Assembly: GCA_048013815.1 (NCBI GenBank)
Contig: CM106585.1
Location: 17,794,001-17,858,000 of the forward strand
Source: Setoptus koraiensis
Lineage: Eukaryota; Arthropoda
Reading direction: 5' to 3'
Length of the DNA: 64,000 nucleotides
Shown here: positions 53,901 through 63,632 of the stretch, piece by piece
Position numbering within the stretch: position 1 is the stretch's first letter
Layout: each line of letters begins with the position of its first letter
Position numbers and translations under genes: made by a program
Notes under the pieces: generated by a model
Databases searched by the model: none
The model's input: only the letters and a program-made list of their open reading frames with translations
What the model was told of the DNA's origin: nothing

Positions 53901-55652
53901 ATGAATATGAACATATTGTCGCTTTCATCATTTGTTGTTTTGCTGATGCTAAATTCACTCTATTTTTGCAAAATCAGCTGCCTAAAACAGAGAGACAACG
54001 ATGATTATGGATGTGATCTCAAGAAGGTTGAAACTAGGGCTACATACGAGTGCAAAAGAAGATATCCCGGAGAGAAGTGGATAAATATAACCACTTATGA
54101 CAACAGTGTGAAGATCATTGATATAAAACTTGAAACAATTGCAGACACAACCAATGTAACTATAAACAATCCCGCCCCTAAACCATTTATCAACACTGTT
54201 CCATATACTATCAATGTGATATTTGGTAGCAATGATGTTTTGAGGAAGTTTGAAATCGATGATATCATCGCTACGCCAAAGTCAATCACTGATTTAAAGA
54301 ACGAAACTGATAGAATTGAGCATTTCAGAATGAGATTCCGTGATAAAATTGATGACAAAGTTAGAAAATTTGTTTATCCAGAAGAAAAAACACCCGCGCA
54401 AATTTGGTCAAATTATTTACCTATTTCGCCTTATTTTCTTTCTGGTTCTAATGATGCTAGTATGTCTCTAAAAACATACGAGCTAGAATCGTCGGAGATC
54501 TTTTTACATAATGGAGAGAAAAAGTTCGTCATAGTGCCACCATTGAAGGATCATACTACGACTATCAGTTTTCGATCGCTAACTGATATAAAAAACACTG
54601 CAGTTAATCCTAAGCACACTATCACCATCATAGATAAGAAGATTGAATTTGATTGTTCGAAGTGCAATTGCGACGATAAATCAAAACATGAAATGAGGGG
54701 TCACACTCGTTTTAATTTCGTGAATCTAGAGTTAATGGGTAACATAGATAAAATAATATCCAATGTTTGGTATTCTATACGCAACTGTCCTATAGAAATC
54801 GAATTGAATCTCAACTATCACCTCCAAACACAAAATTTTAGATATTCTATCTTGAGATTGATGGGGGCAGGCATGGAATTCCATCATATTGATTCATTTG
54901 CATCACCACCAACCAAATTGAATTGCAATCAAGCTGACATATGCCAAATGGTTCAGAGACTACCTGTGTTTAGGAGACATTTAAGGGGACATTGTTATAT
55001 AGGAAAGGATAAAAGGATTTGGCTTAAAGATGTGAAATCAGAAAATGAAAATCTTCGCCTGATCGAATGTGATGGTCCTCCGCAGACATCATTGGCCAGT
55101 TACGCTGATGAGTTTATCAAGCGACCCCTCCTAGAAGGGCAAAATAACCTCTTGTTAATAGATCCGGAGCGTGTTCCCGCATCAACCACAGAAAAGACCA
55201 CAGTGAAAGACAAAAATGACGATCAAAGACCTAGTTTTGTTGTCATAATTGTTGGTTTGTTTATATTGATTGGAGCATCAATGTTTTTTTTCTTAGTGTA
55301 CTATTTGAATAAGCGACAGCCACCCAAGGTAAGCTTACCACCGCCGATTATTGTAGTAAATACACCACCAAAACAGTTTCGAACTATTAAGTCGAAAAGT
55401 CATTCAAAGACATCCAGATCGAGACGCAAATCGAAATCAGGGAGAAAGTCGCCATTCGTTCCTATGAAACAGAAGAGCGTTATTTTTCAGGAGACACCAG
55501 TAACGATAGACATGTTCATACCGCAAGCAGGAAAATCTTTCAAATCGGTGAAGTCTGCGAAATCTGCAAAATCTGTAAAATCTGCAAAATCTGCCAAATC
55601 ACTCCATAGTGTCAGTTCTAAAGTGGACAAACTATTAGAAAGAATCGGCTAG
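53901..55652 (+). CDS. Type I membrane protein with Lys-Ser repeat tail (family member 3)
   Basis: 583 residues from ATG 53901. Signal peptide (about 1-25, LSLSSFVVLLMLNSLYF). Ectodomain with Cys pairs (for example FDCSKCNCDD), membrane helix about 444-469 and a basic tail to 583. The family motif is NCPIEIELNLN with Cys296, preceded by IVPP where members 1 and 2 have IRPP. The tail contains SKSHSKTSRSRRKSKSGRK and then a 9-bp-based repeat encoding KSAKSAKSVKSAKSAKS. Compared with members at 9198-10814 and 19891-21357, the juxtamembrane stalk is longer (about 150 residues after the motif). Function unknown. AATAAA lies about 60 bp after the stop. Confidence 0.8.
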   Translation: MNMNILSLSSFVVLLMLNSLYFCKISCLKQRDNDDYGCDLKKVETRATYECKRRYPGEKWINITTYDNSVKIIDIKLETIADTTNVTINNPAPKPFINTVPYTINVIFGSNDVLRKFEIDDIIATPKSITDLKNETDRIEHFRMRFRDKIDDKVRKFVYPEEKTPAQIWSNYLPISPYFLSGSNDASMSLKTYELESSEIFLHNGEKKFVIVPPLKDHTTTISFRSLTDIKNTAVNPKHTITIIDKKIEFDCSKCNCDDKSKHEMRGHTRFNFVNLELMGNIDKIISNVWYSIRNCPIEIELNLNYHLQTQNFRYSILRLMGAGMEFHHIDSFASPPTKLNCNQADICQMVQRLPVFRRHLRGHCYIGKDKRIWLKDVKSENENLRLIECDGPPQTSLASYADEFIKRPLLEGQNNLLLIDPERVPASTTEKTTVKDKNDDQRPSFVVIIVGLFILIGASMFFFLVYYLNKRQPPKVSLPPPIIVVNTPPKQFRTIKSKSHSKTSRSRRKSKSGRKSPFVPMKQKSVIFQETPVTIDMFIPQAGKSFKSVKSAKSAKSVKSAKSAKSLHSVSSKVDKLLERIG

Positions 55653-56551
55653 ACATATTATATCGACATTATTTTTTTGCATATCTCATAAATTAATTGA
55701 TTTGCTGAAATAAAATCTCTAATCACATAGCTGACTTCTCAGTCTGACCTCTCGAGTGACAACGTACGTTGCATAACGCCATTTCAAACGAAACAGGTCG
55801 CTTAAATTACATTCCGTCATTGATTGCTGGCATAAACAAATGTCACTTCGTGTGCGATGAACTAAAAACAGTAAGACACTGCATTTTTACTACCTTACCA
55901 ATTATCTTCATGTAATAATCATGTAAATACTAAATCATGTAAAAAAGACATTCTTCTCCACTTGATCGGCACTATGCTTTGATGCATGAGCTATCTAAAA
56001 CTGTTAGCTCCGAAAAGCTTGTGTTAAGAATTTAATAATATGACCTTATCTAGATGTGGAAAGTCGGTGGCAACAACTATATTCTGTGATTCTATAGCTA
56101 AGTGATCATATGAAGAAATATGATCATATTCAAAACGGTATCGACATCATAATCATCTTTTTGTTCTTACTATCCAATTACAACAAAGCGTCAGAAGATG
56201 GATCTGTTGTTCATCCATAGATAAGTAACAAACAAGTTGGCATTAATTGCATGATTGTTTGTGTCGAACATTATCATTGTATCGTAAAAGGACTCATGCG
56301 TCGTCACTGTTGATCTCTATTTTTAGATAATTTTGCAACAATACAATAACATAGCATAATTATACACTTGATTTGGCTACCCCGATAGCCAAATTATGAC
56401 TAATCTCCAGTTTATTACAGAGTAATAAACTAATTCACTGTTTATTACAGAGTGATAAACTACACACAAAAATACACACCCAAACTTCACATGATGTTGA
56501 CTATGGCACAACTGTAGGTTCAAAGAATACTCTGAAAAAATCATTGTTCTC
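55653..56551. other. Intergenic region with duplicated palindromes
   Basis: 900 bp with no gene seen. Notable only for the paired palindromes at 56404-56461 shortly before the helicase start, and the A/T-rich leader. Confidence 0.5.
56410..56462. repeat. Two tandem copies of a 21-bp palindrome
   Basis: GTTTATTACAGAGTAATAAAC is a perfect inverted repeat (9-bp arms, 3-bp loop). It is followed at once by a second copy with one arm mismatch (GTTTATTACAGAGTGATAAAC). The pair lies about 100 bp upstream of the anchored helicase ATG, so it could be a protein-binding site or form a hairpin in the leader. Confidence 0.8.
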
Positions 56552-58957
56552 ATGAGTGCGCTAGAGCTAATTATAATTTCAGCAGTTCTGTTGTTGCTGC
56601 TGATTATATATTTATTGATTCGAGCGAAACGTAGAATAAATCAACGAAAAAAATCTGCAGACCAATCGGTATCTCATGAACGTGATTGTCATTATGGTTA
56701 TGACAATCCAGATCAAAGTGCTCATCAGATCAACGTGGAGCCACAGGAGAATGTTTTAAAGCAAGATAATTCAAATGATGGCGATCTAGAGCTAAACAGT
56801 AAGGAGCAAGACGATTTAGAACGATTAGAAATAGCAAAGGAAGAAGATGAGTTATTAGATCTAAGGTTAATAGATATGAGGAAAAAGGAAGAAGCATTGA
56901 AAATGGAGAATTTGATCAAAGAAGAGAAACACCGGCAAGAAATTGAATTGTCCTTGGATAAAAAATTGTCTTTCTACGACGAATGGCTCGATCAAGATCT
57001 TGAAGAATGCGAACACAAACTGACAAAAATCGCTTGGAGGCAAGCAAACGATGGATGCCTCATCGCCGAGATAAAATTATGCGCCATTGAGCCCTCTTTT
57101 CTCCATGATGTTGGCAAATTAACTAGGCTAGAATTGTCCGAACACGATGAGAATGATGTCATGAAATGGTCAGCCATAGGTCACCTCTATGAAGGAAGTG
57201 TTTCAGATAAGAACCTCATAGAAATCAAGATGAAAGCAATGAAAAAATGTAAGCCGACAAAGGGCTTGTTCAAGATTGTCAATATCGATCGACGGATCAC
57301 TCACCACAAGAAGATTGATTTTCTTAAGGATCGAATAAAAAGAATTTCAACTGACAGTTTATTGTGCAAGCTGATTCTCGCAATCAACAAGAGTACAGTT
57401 TACTTTTCCAAACATCTAAACACTTTGCCGGATATACCGCTAGATGAGCTTGATGACGATCGTGACCTGATTTTTCAGTGTCAAAAAGAGGCCGTCAGAA
57501 ATGCTTTGCGCACTCGAGTTAGTTTAGTCGCGGGGCCACCGGGCACGAGCAAAACACTGACTTCAGCCACATTAGCACTGCATCTATTTAGAACAAGATT
57601 GGCAAGCAGCTCGAAAATTCTAATCTGCGCACCCACCAACGAATCTCTAGATAACATTGCCGATGAGATCTATAAGTCAGGCAAATTGAATGTCGTTCGG
57701 ATCGACTTTCAGTTGAATACCAACAGATTGAAAAAGCCTTACTATCTAGATAAACTCTTGATTGACAAGATTAGAAGTGCAATAGTTACGCCATCGTTAG
57801 ATATGGAGCAATCCATTTCTAGCTCATGTCTGCCCCAGGAGCCACTCGCAGAGTATTTGCACTTGTTGGCTTCGGACAAATTGGATTTTTCAACCGTTGA
57901 TTCTTGCGAAGTGAATAAATTGCTAGAACTAAAAACTAAATGCGAGAAAAGAATAATCGATGATTGTCATGTTATCTGCTGCACTTGTGATGCTGTTTTC
58001 AAATTGATCGAATATGGCCCGTATTTATTTGATTCAATCATAGTTGATGAATGCAATCAAGTGAGCGTTCCGGATGGTATATTACTTTTGCAGTTTCTAC
58101 CACGAAGAATTGTGCTTGTAGGCGACAACAAGCAACTGTGTCCCGTTATAAAGGATAAATTCAAGAGAAAATACACCCATTCAAATATCGTTTTTTATAA
58201 CAGACTTTTGAGTATAGGCTTCAAGCCAACAATGCTGGATGTTCAGTGTCTCATACATCCGGAAATATTTAAGTTTTCTAATGAACAATTTTACTACAAC
58301 AGCATCACAAGTGGTCTACCTTTCAATTATTCACAATGGAGAGGATTTCCAAATAGATGTCCATTTCCTAATCAAGAGAGGCCCATTTATTTTCATTGTC
58401 ATAATATTGATAACTTTAGAGAGAAGTCAAAATATTGCTTCGATACCTCGATTAATTGCGGAGAGTTAGACATTGTTTTCACCACAATAGAGGTATTAAT
58501 ATCAAGAGGTATTAGGAGAAAACAAATCGGAGTGATAGTGTCCACCAAGGAACATTGCCAATACTTGATAGATAAAATAACACCAAGAGACTTTGATGGA
58601 AACATCATCACCAACATTCCATCAGATGATTTTATCGAAGTGGACACTGTTGAGGCATTTCAAGGTCGCCACAAAGATTATATTATTGTGTCACTGGTGG
58701 AATCTACGAAATACACGAGCCCTTTAGCTGACATAAACAAACTTAATGTTATGTTAACACGTGCCGCATGTGGACTAATTTTGATCGGAAATGCGCTTAG
58801 TTTACTGCTGAAAAACTATATAATGTTCGACGTGTTGATCGAGAACTTGTCCACGAGAGGCCTATTGTTTGACCAATTATTGTCGGAGAAATCACGACCC
58901 ATCAGATGGAAACAGCGAAATCTTAATAAAGCAGTAAGGCCCAATACATTGTTATAA
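56552..58957 (+). CDS. SF1 (UPF1-like) helicase with N-terminal membrane anchor
   Basis: 801 residues from ATG 56552. Residues 5-24 form a hydrophobic helix (LIIISAVLLLLLIIYLLI) followed by RAKRR, a typical signal anchor. A charged, probably coiled-coil region (about 65-150) precedes the helicase core. Motif I is GPPGTSKT (328-335), with Ser333 in place of the Gly before Lys334. Motif II has DE at 499-500 (VDECNQ). Motif III is GDNKQL. The QYRMHP motif is degraded to QCLIHP (565-570). Motif V keeps QGR (704-706), and motif VI is LNVMLTRA. UPF1-like helicases unwind RNA or DNA in decay and silencing pathways. Membrane attachment is unusual for the family. The changed motif I may weaken ATP use. 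It shares its core with the gene at 59769-62216. Confidence 0.88.
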   Translation: MSALELIIISAVLLLLLIIYLLIRAKRRINQRKKSADQSVSHERDCHYGYDNPDQSAHQINVEPQENVLKQDNSNDGDLELNSKEQDDLERLEIAKEEDELLDLRLIDMRKKEEALKMENLIKEEKHRQEIELSLDKKLSFYDEWLDQDLEECEHKLTKIAWRQANDGCLIAEIKLCAIEPSFLHDVGKLTRLELSEHDENDVMKWSAIGHLYEGSVSDKNLIEIKMKAMKKCKPTKGLFKIVNIDRRITHHKKIDFLKDRIKRISTDSLLCKLILAINKSTVYFSKHLNTLPDIPLDELDDDRDLIFQCQKEAVRNALRTRVSLVAGPPGTSKTLTSATLALHLFRTRLASSSKILICAPTNESLDNIADEIYKSGKLNVVRIDFQLNTNRLKKPYYLDKLLIDKIRSAIVTPSLDMEQSISSSCLPQEPLAEYLHLLASDKLDFSTVDSCEVNKLLELKTKCEKRIIDDCHVICCTCDAVFKLIEYGPYLFDSIIVDECNQVSVPDGILLLQFLPRRIVLVGDNKQLCPVIKDKFKRKYTHSNIVFYNRLLSIGFKPTMLDVQCLIHPEIFKFSNEQFYYNSITSGLPFNYSQWRGFPNRCPFPNQERPIYFHCHNIDNFREKSKYCFDTSINCGELDIVFTTIEVLISRGIRRKQIGVIVSTKEHCQYLIDKITPRDFDGNIITNIPSDDFIEVDTVEAFQGRHKDYIIVSLVESTKYTSPLADINKLNVMLTRAACGLILIGNALSLLLKNYIMFDVLIENLSTRGLLFDQLLSEKSRPIRWKQRNLNKAVRPNTLL

Positions 58958-59768
58958 CCTCTTTGTCGATCGCAATATATTCGAGGCAGTCGAGTGGCAA
59001 TCAAAATTGAGATACTTTTGTGTTGTTTTGCGCACATACAATACGACAGTGTCCACTTGTTGAGAGTGGCATCTCGGTAATATTATCACAAGGATAGCTA
59101 CCAATTGGGGCATGTCCGACGTTGGATGCAGATGGCAAACGGACGACTCCAGTTTGGAGTCTCCAAACCAGTGCCGTCACAATCGAAAAGCCATTTTTTC
59201 GCGTGCCAACTAGAGCCCGTGAGACAAGTGATCGACAAATAATTTATTTGAAATAAATGCTCATGGACCTTTGTCACACGACTCTAGAATTCCCGAGTGA
59301 CATCTTGCCTGATACTTGCGGTGTGATCTCCAGTCGATACACTATCACTGGTAGTCTATCAGACGCCGTGGAGATGCAAGGCCTGCTCGAGCACTTATCG
59401 GCTGCAACCGTATTTTTTTTTTCAATCGGCTGATCGTCATTTTTTTTTCATTCGGCTGCCTGCCCTGTTGAGCTCGCAATGTTACGAGCTGGCCTGTAAC
59501 TAAAGAGCCGTTGCATTCACGGCGTGCTTGCGACCGATGCAGTGCACTTTCACGTTGTGCGGACCGAGAAATGCGAAACATGCTGATTAAGTGTTTAAAA
59601 CTTGTGATCCACGGGGACAATGAAATGAAATTCTCATACACTTGCAGCATTCACCAAACAGCTTCTAGTCACCATTCCAGGGAATTGAACATCTATTAGT
59701 CGTATGCCGATTATGTGACTCTATTTGCGAAAACTCTGAAAATTTTGCGATCTTGGCACCAGAAACAA
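58958..59768. other. Intergenic region; 5' flank of the helicase tandem unit
   Basis: No gene is called. From about 59040 onward it is similar to 62810-63632, upstream of the next helicase copy; for example GATCCACGGGGACAATGAA occurs at about 59612 and 63479. The promoter was thus duplicated with the gene. Confidence 0.65.
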
Positions 59769-62216
59769 ATGGATTCCATTACGACAGAGACTCTTTTGTC
59801 GGTTAGCCTAAACATGCTGGTCAATAAGTCCAACGACGCTATTGAGGGATTACAATTCGATGACTGTAAAGCAAACTCAATCGACCTCGAAACGCTGGAG
59901 CCGGTTCTCAAGACAGCCTCTAATATCAAGTCGCTCAAACTTACAAATCGAAGTGGACAGAATGTTGTCAGGAGAATAGGGCCTGATGCTCACTACATCA
60001 TAACAGACAATTGTCCGCATTTGACAAGTCTCGATGTGTCCGGAGTCGCAATCGCTCCCAATGAGCTCTCCTCGATCAAAGCGAAATGTAACAAAATGAC
60101 AACGTTAAAGGTAACTGAAACCAAACTGGATGACCCAGAAGATCTGAAAATTCTCAGACGTACTGGCTATACAGACAGACGTCTTGTCATTACTTCGGCA
60201 GCAGAGAGAAGAGTGGAAGCATCATCGGGAGACGAATATCAATTGAGGAATGAACTGTCATCTAATGGCTGTGATTGGCTTACAAACGATCTCAAGGACT
60301 TTGAGCAAATGGTGACAAGAATAGAATGGGGTGCCGTTTCAAAAGGACTTTATGAGGATTGCATCGTGACAATAAAAACAGAGGAATTGTTCATCCAAGA
60401 TTTAGACAAAAACACCGAAATGAAATTCTCCCAATACAATCGCAGTGGCGGGACCGTATTCTCAGAAAGCTGTTGGTTCTTTCGTTGCGGTCATACACAT
60501 CCTAGCGGCCAATTATGCGTTGTATTCAAGGATGTATTAAAAAACTCCACCCCATTTATGCGCTTCATGTTGAAGCCAACTGAAGGTATATTCAAATTAA
60601 CTGATCCCAAGCTGCATAAGATACATCGAAAGAAGAGAGATTTACCGAACGCTGTTAAACGAATCTCTTCAGACTATCTGCTGCGTTCAATTATACTTGC
60701 AAAAGGAAATGAATATGCGACCCTAGGAAAGTGGAACACATTAAAATCTGTGTCAATAAACAAGATTACGTTCGACAATGATTCTGTTCAACTCGATGAG
60801 AATCAAATGAAAGCAATCAAAAACTCATTGTGTCACAGAATCAGTTTAATCATGGGCCCTCCTGGCACAGGCAAGACGTACACTTCGGCCTTGTTGGCTC
60901 TTCAACTATGCAAAACGAGAATCTCCAGCAACTCTAAGATACTTGTTTGTGCATCAAGTGATGCGGCCGTCGATAGGATAGCAGATAATATTCATGAATT
61001 GGGCCAGCACAGTATAGTGAAATTCGGTGGTGAGGATGCTAACAATTGTAATTGGAAACCCCACTATCTCGATGTGTCTCTTCAGAACAGGGCAATTCGT
61101 GACATAACCTCACTTGAGGGTCATGATAAAGATCTCGTACTAAGTATTAAGTATCTGGAGGAAAGTCGCAGGAGGATCTTCAGAAAGAGACGAGTGATTT
61201 GTTGCACTTGCAATGATATTCCTGATTTGATCACATATGGTCCCTTCATAATTGATTCTATAATTTTTGATGATTGCAGTCAGATCAACCTGCTTGACGG
61301 CCTACTAGTTCTGCAAACTATGCCTAGACGTATTGTGCTTGTGGGTGACGACGATCAATCTGTGCCGGTTAATCGAGATACCCCGCCGAAGGATCAAGAT
61401 TATTCGAGAGCAGCTTTCCACAGCAAAGTCACCAGTGCTGGTTTTAAGCCAATCATGCTAGATGCTCAATACCGAATGCATCCAGAGATAGCAAGATTTC
61501 CCAACGCACACTTTTACGGAGGAAAGATGAAAAACGGTATTCAAGCAAGCGATAGACAATGGACGGGTAGAAGAGGTGAATGTCCATTTCCCAACCCTGA
61601 CCAACCCATTTATTTTCATTGCCACACATCAGAGGAAATCTCGAGAGATGGAGGGATATCATGGATCAATGAAAGAGAAGCTGACGCTGTTGTGGCTACA
61701 ATTAAAGTTCTACTCTCGAGAGGTATAAAGAGGAGTGAGATTGGAGTTATAACACCCTCTGATGATCAAAAGAACCTTATCAGAGATCGAACGATGTCAA
61801 TAGATTCCAAGGGAGAGACAAGCAAAAGGGACAGCTCGGCCGATCATATTTATCGTATGCTTAAATTGAATTACCAAATGATGCCAAAAGAAAAATTTGT
61901 AGACGATTTCATAGATGTGGACACTGTTGATGCTTTCCGAAATCGCGATAAAAACTACATCATCGTGTCATTTGTTAGGTCAAAAGAGTGCTCAGGTTAT
62001 ATCACTGATCGTAATGTTCTGAATGTGATACTAACTCGCGCCAAGCACGGTCTCATTATCATCGGCAACGCGGTGGCTTTGTCCAGCAGCCCCCTGCTAA
62101 ATTCGTTCGTAAACTATTGTTCTGATGAGGACCTGCTTTACTCAGAATCGCTATCGAAAAATTCTCGGCCCGTCACATTAGATCAACTCATGGAGTGCAC
62201 CATTGTAACTCAGTAA
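59769..62216 (+). CDS. SF1 (UPF1-like) helicase with leucine-rich N-terminus
   Basis: 815 residues. The frame is open upstream, but the ATG at 59769 is the first and matches the start of the next copy at 63633. Residues about 30-130 contain leucine-rich-repeat-like lines (IKSLKLTN, LTSLDVSGV, MTTLKVTETKLDD). Helicase core: motif I GPPGTGKT (363-370) is intact, and QYRMHPEI (from 567) is intact. Motif II is FDDCSQ with DD at 501-502 instead of DE. Motif V is RNRDK (from 724) instead of QGRE. Motif VI is LNVILTRAK. The loss of the motif II glutamate and of QG suggests weakened hydrolysis. No membrane helix is seen, unlike its neighbour. RNA-silencing or antiviral helicases are possible relatives, which is inference. 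Confidence 0.88.
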   Translation: MDSITTETLLSVSLNMLVNKSNDAIEGLQFDDCKANSIDLETLEPVLKTASNIKSLKLTNRSGQNVVRRIGPDAHYIITDNCPHLTSLDVSGVAIAPNELSSIKAKCNKMTTLKVTETKLDDPEDLKILRRTGYTDRRLVITSAAERRVEASSGDEYQLRNELSSNGCDWLTNDLKDFEQMVTRIEWGAVSKGLYEDCIVTIKTEELFIQDLDKNTEMKFSQYNRSGGTVFSESCWFFRCGHTHPSGQLCVVFKDVLKNSTPFMRFMLKPTEGIFKLTDPKLHKIHRKKRDLPNAVKRISSDYLLRSIILAKGNEYATLGKWNTLKSVSINKITFDNDSVQLDENQMKAIKNSLCHRISLIMGPPGTGKTYTSALLALQLCKTRISSNSKILVCASSDAAVDRIADNIHELGQHSIVKFGGEDANNCNWKPHYLDVSLQNRAIRDITSLEGHDKDLVLSIKYLEESRRRIFRKRRVICCTCNDIPDLITYGPFIIDSIIFDDCSQINLLDGLLVLQTMPRRIVLVGDDDQSVPVNRDTPPKDQDYSRAAFHSKVTSAGFKPIMLDAQYRMHPEIARFPNAHFYGGKMKNGIQASDRQWTGRRGECPFPNPDQPIYFHCHTSEEISRDGGISWINEREADAVVATIKVLLSRGIKRSEIGVITPSDDQKNLIRDRTMSIDSKGETSKRDSSADHIYRMLKLNYQMMPKEKFVDDFIDVDTVDAFRNRDKNYIIVSFVRSKECSGYITDRNVLNVILTRAKHGLIIIGNAVALSSSPLLNSFVNYCSDEDLLYSESLSKNSRPVTLDQLMECTIVTQ

Positions 62217-63632
62217 TTGTTGCTTCGCCAAAGAAAACACTTCATAAATAAATTGAACATTCATGAGGCCGTGCCTTGCAGCGTCAGTCAGCTAAGTTGC
62301 ATTTTGCGTATATTGTTGTTATCTTTTTCTCAGTTCAATCAAGCTCTGTACACTGCCTTATCATCTCTCGTTGTTGTTTTGCTCGCGATCATCAGATTGT
62401 AACATGATGCTCTCAATCCAAATGTATAGGTTATAGTCTTTTTGTTCTCCCGGCGAATTTTGAAAGGGGAGGATTACAGCCGAGGAGAATCATCTTGGCC
62501 TCAAATCAGGTAACGACTACCCTGGATTCAAGGGTATATATCAAAGTTGTAAGCAATCTAATCATACCTGTCATGTAGAGAACTGTGTATCATAAGATGA
62601 AGTTCAATCGAGTAGAAAATCATCATTCTAAGATGATTGGTTGGCTATTGATTGAGGAACGCCAATCGGAAGTGAAAAGGCTCGAATGCAATCTAGTTGC
62701 CGGCACATGTCACAAGCGACGTCACTTCGATCCCAATAAATATTTATATTTGAAGAAGTCAAGTAGTAGTCGAAACTGTGAGACTTTTGTGTTGCTTTAT
62801 AACTGACCGTGTCCATTTGTTGACAGCAGCACCATGATTATGTTCATAACGGCTCCGATGATAGGTTATCATTAGATGCAGATGGCAGGCACTTATTTAC
62901 GGAAGTAATTCTAGAATCACGTATATTTCGAAAACGAGACGGTTCGGAGTTAGTTCGGCGGAGCAAACTCCAAACCGGTAGCTTCACAATCCGCGAAGCC
63001 ATATTTCACGTGTAAAGGAGCCCGTGAGTTAAGTCTCAGTTCTTCACGAAAAAGACTTTATTCGATGAAGTTCGTTCACGTGAGAATAATGAGCGATTGA
63101 CAAATAAATGTTGATAAGTTGTACTTGTGAGTACATGAACTCCGTGATCCGACTCTGGATTCCAGAGTCTGGAATGCCTGAAACTCAAATGGTACTTGTG
63201 TGATCTCTAGTACACATGTAGGCACACTGCAGAGAGGCGAGGTCTTCTCAAGCACTACTTGCGCCTCGTCGGCGTCAAATTTCGGTCACAATCATCATTT
63301 GTTTCATTCGGATACATGTCCCGTGTTGAGCGGCTCAACTTGAGCCAACAATGTTGCAAGCTGGCCTGTAATGATGAAGCCGTTGTTTTCATGGCGTGCT
63401 TGTGACTTGTTGCATTGAACTTTCATATTGCGCGGACTTGGAAAAAAGAAGCACGCCGAGTTATTGTTCAAAACTTGTGATCCACGGGGACAATGAAGTG
63501 AAATTCTCATACCCTTGCATCAAGTCAATATTCCCGTAAATTAAAGTTTAATTATTAAACACATACTGGTATTCCGATTGTGTAATTCTGATTGCAAAAA
63601 TTCTCATTGCGGAATCTCAGTACCCTTAGCAA
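62217..63632. other. Intergenic region, 1.4 kb; flank of second tandem unit
   Basis: AATAAA at about 62245 fits the polyadenylation site of the helicase. From about 62810 the sequence repeats the upstream flank of the previous unit. No other gene is seen. Confidence 0.6.

Noticed and set aside
59345-59650. Minus-strand frame upstream of the helicase, partly conserved at 63304-63510
   Set aside because: Similarity is explained by the duplicated promoter DNA; the frames differ in length and lack features.
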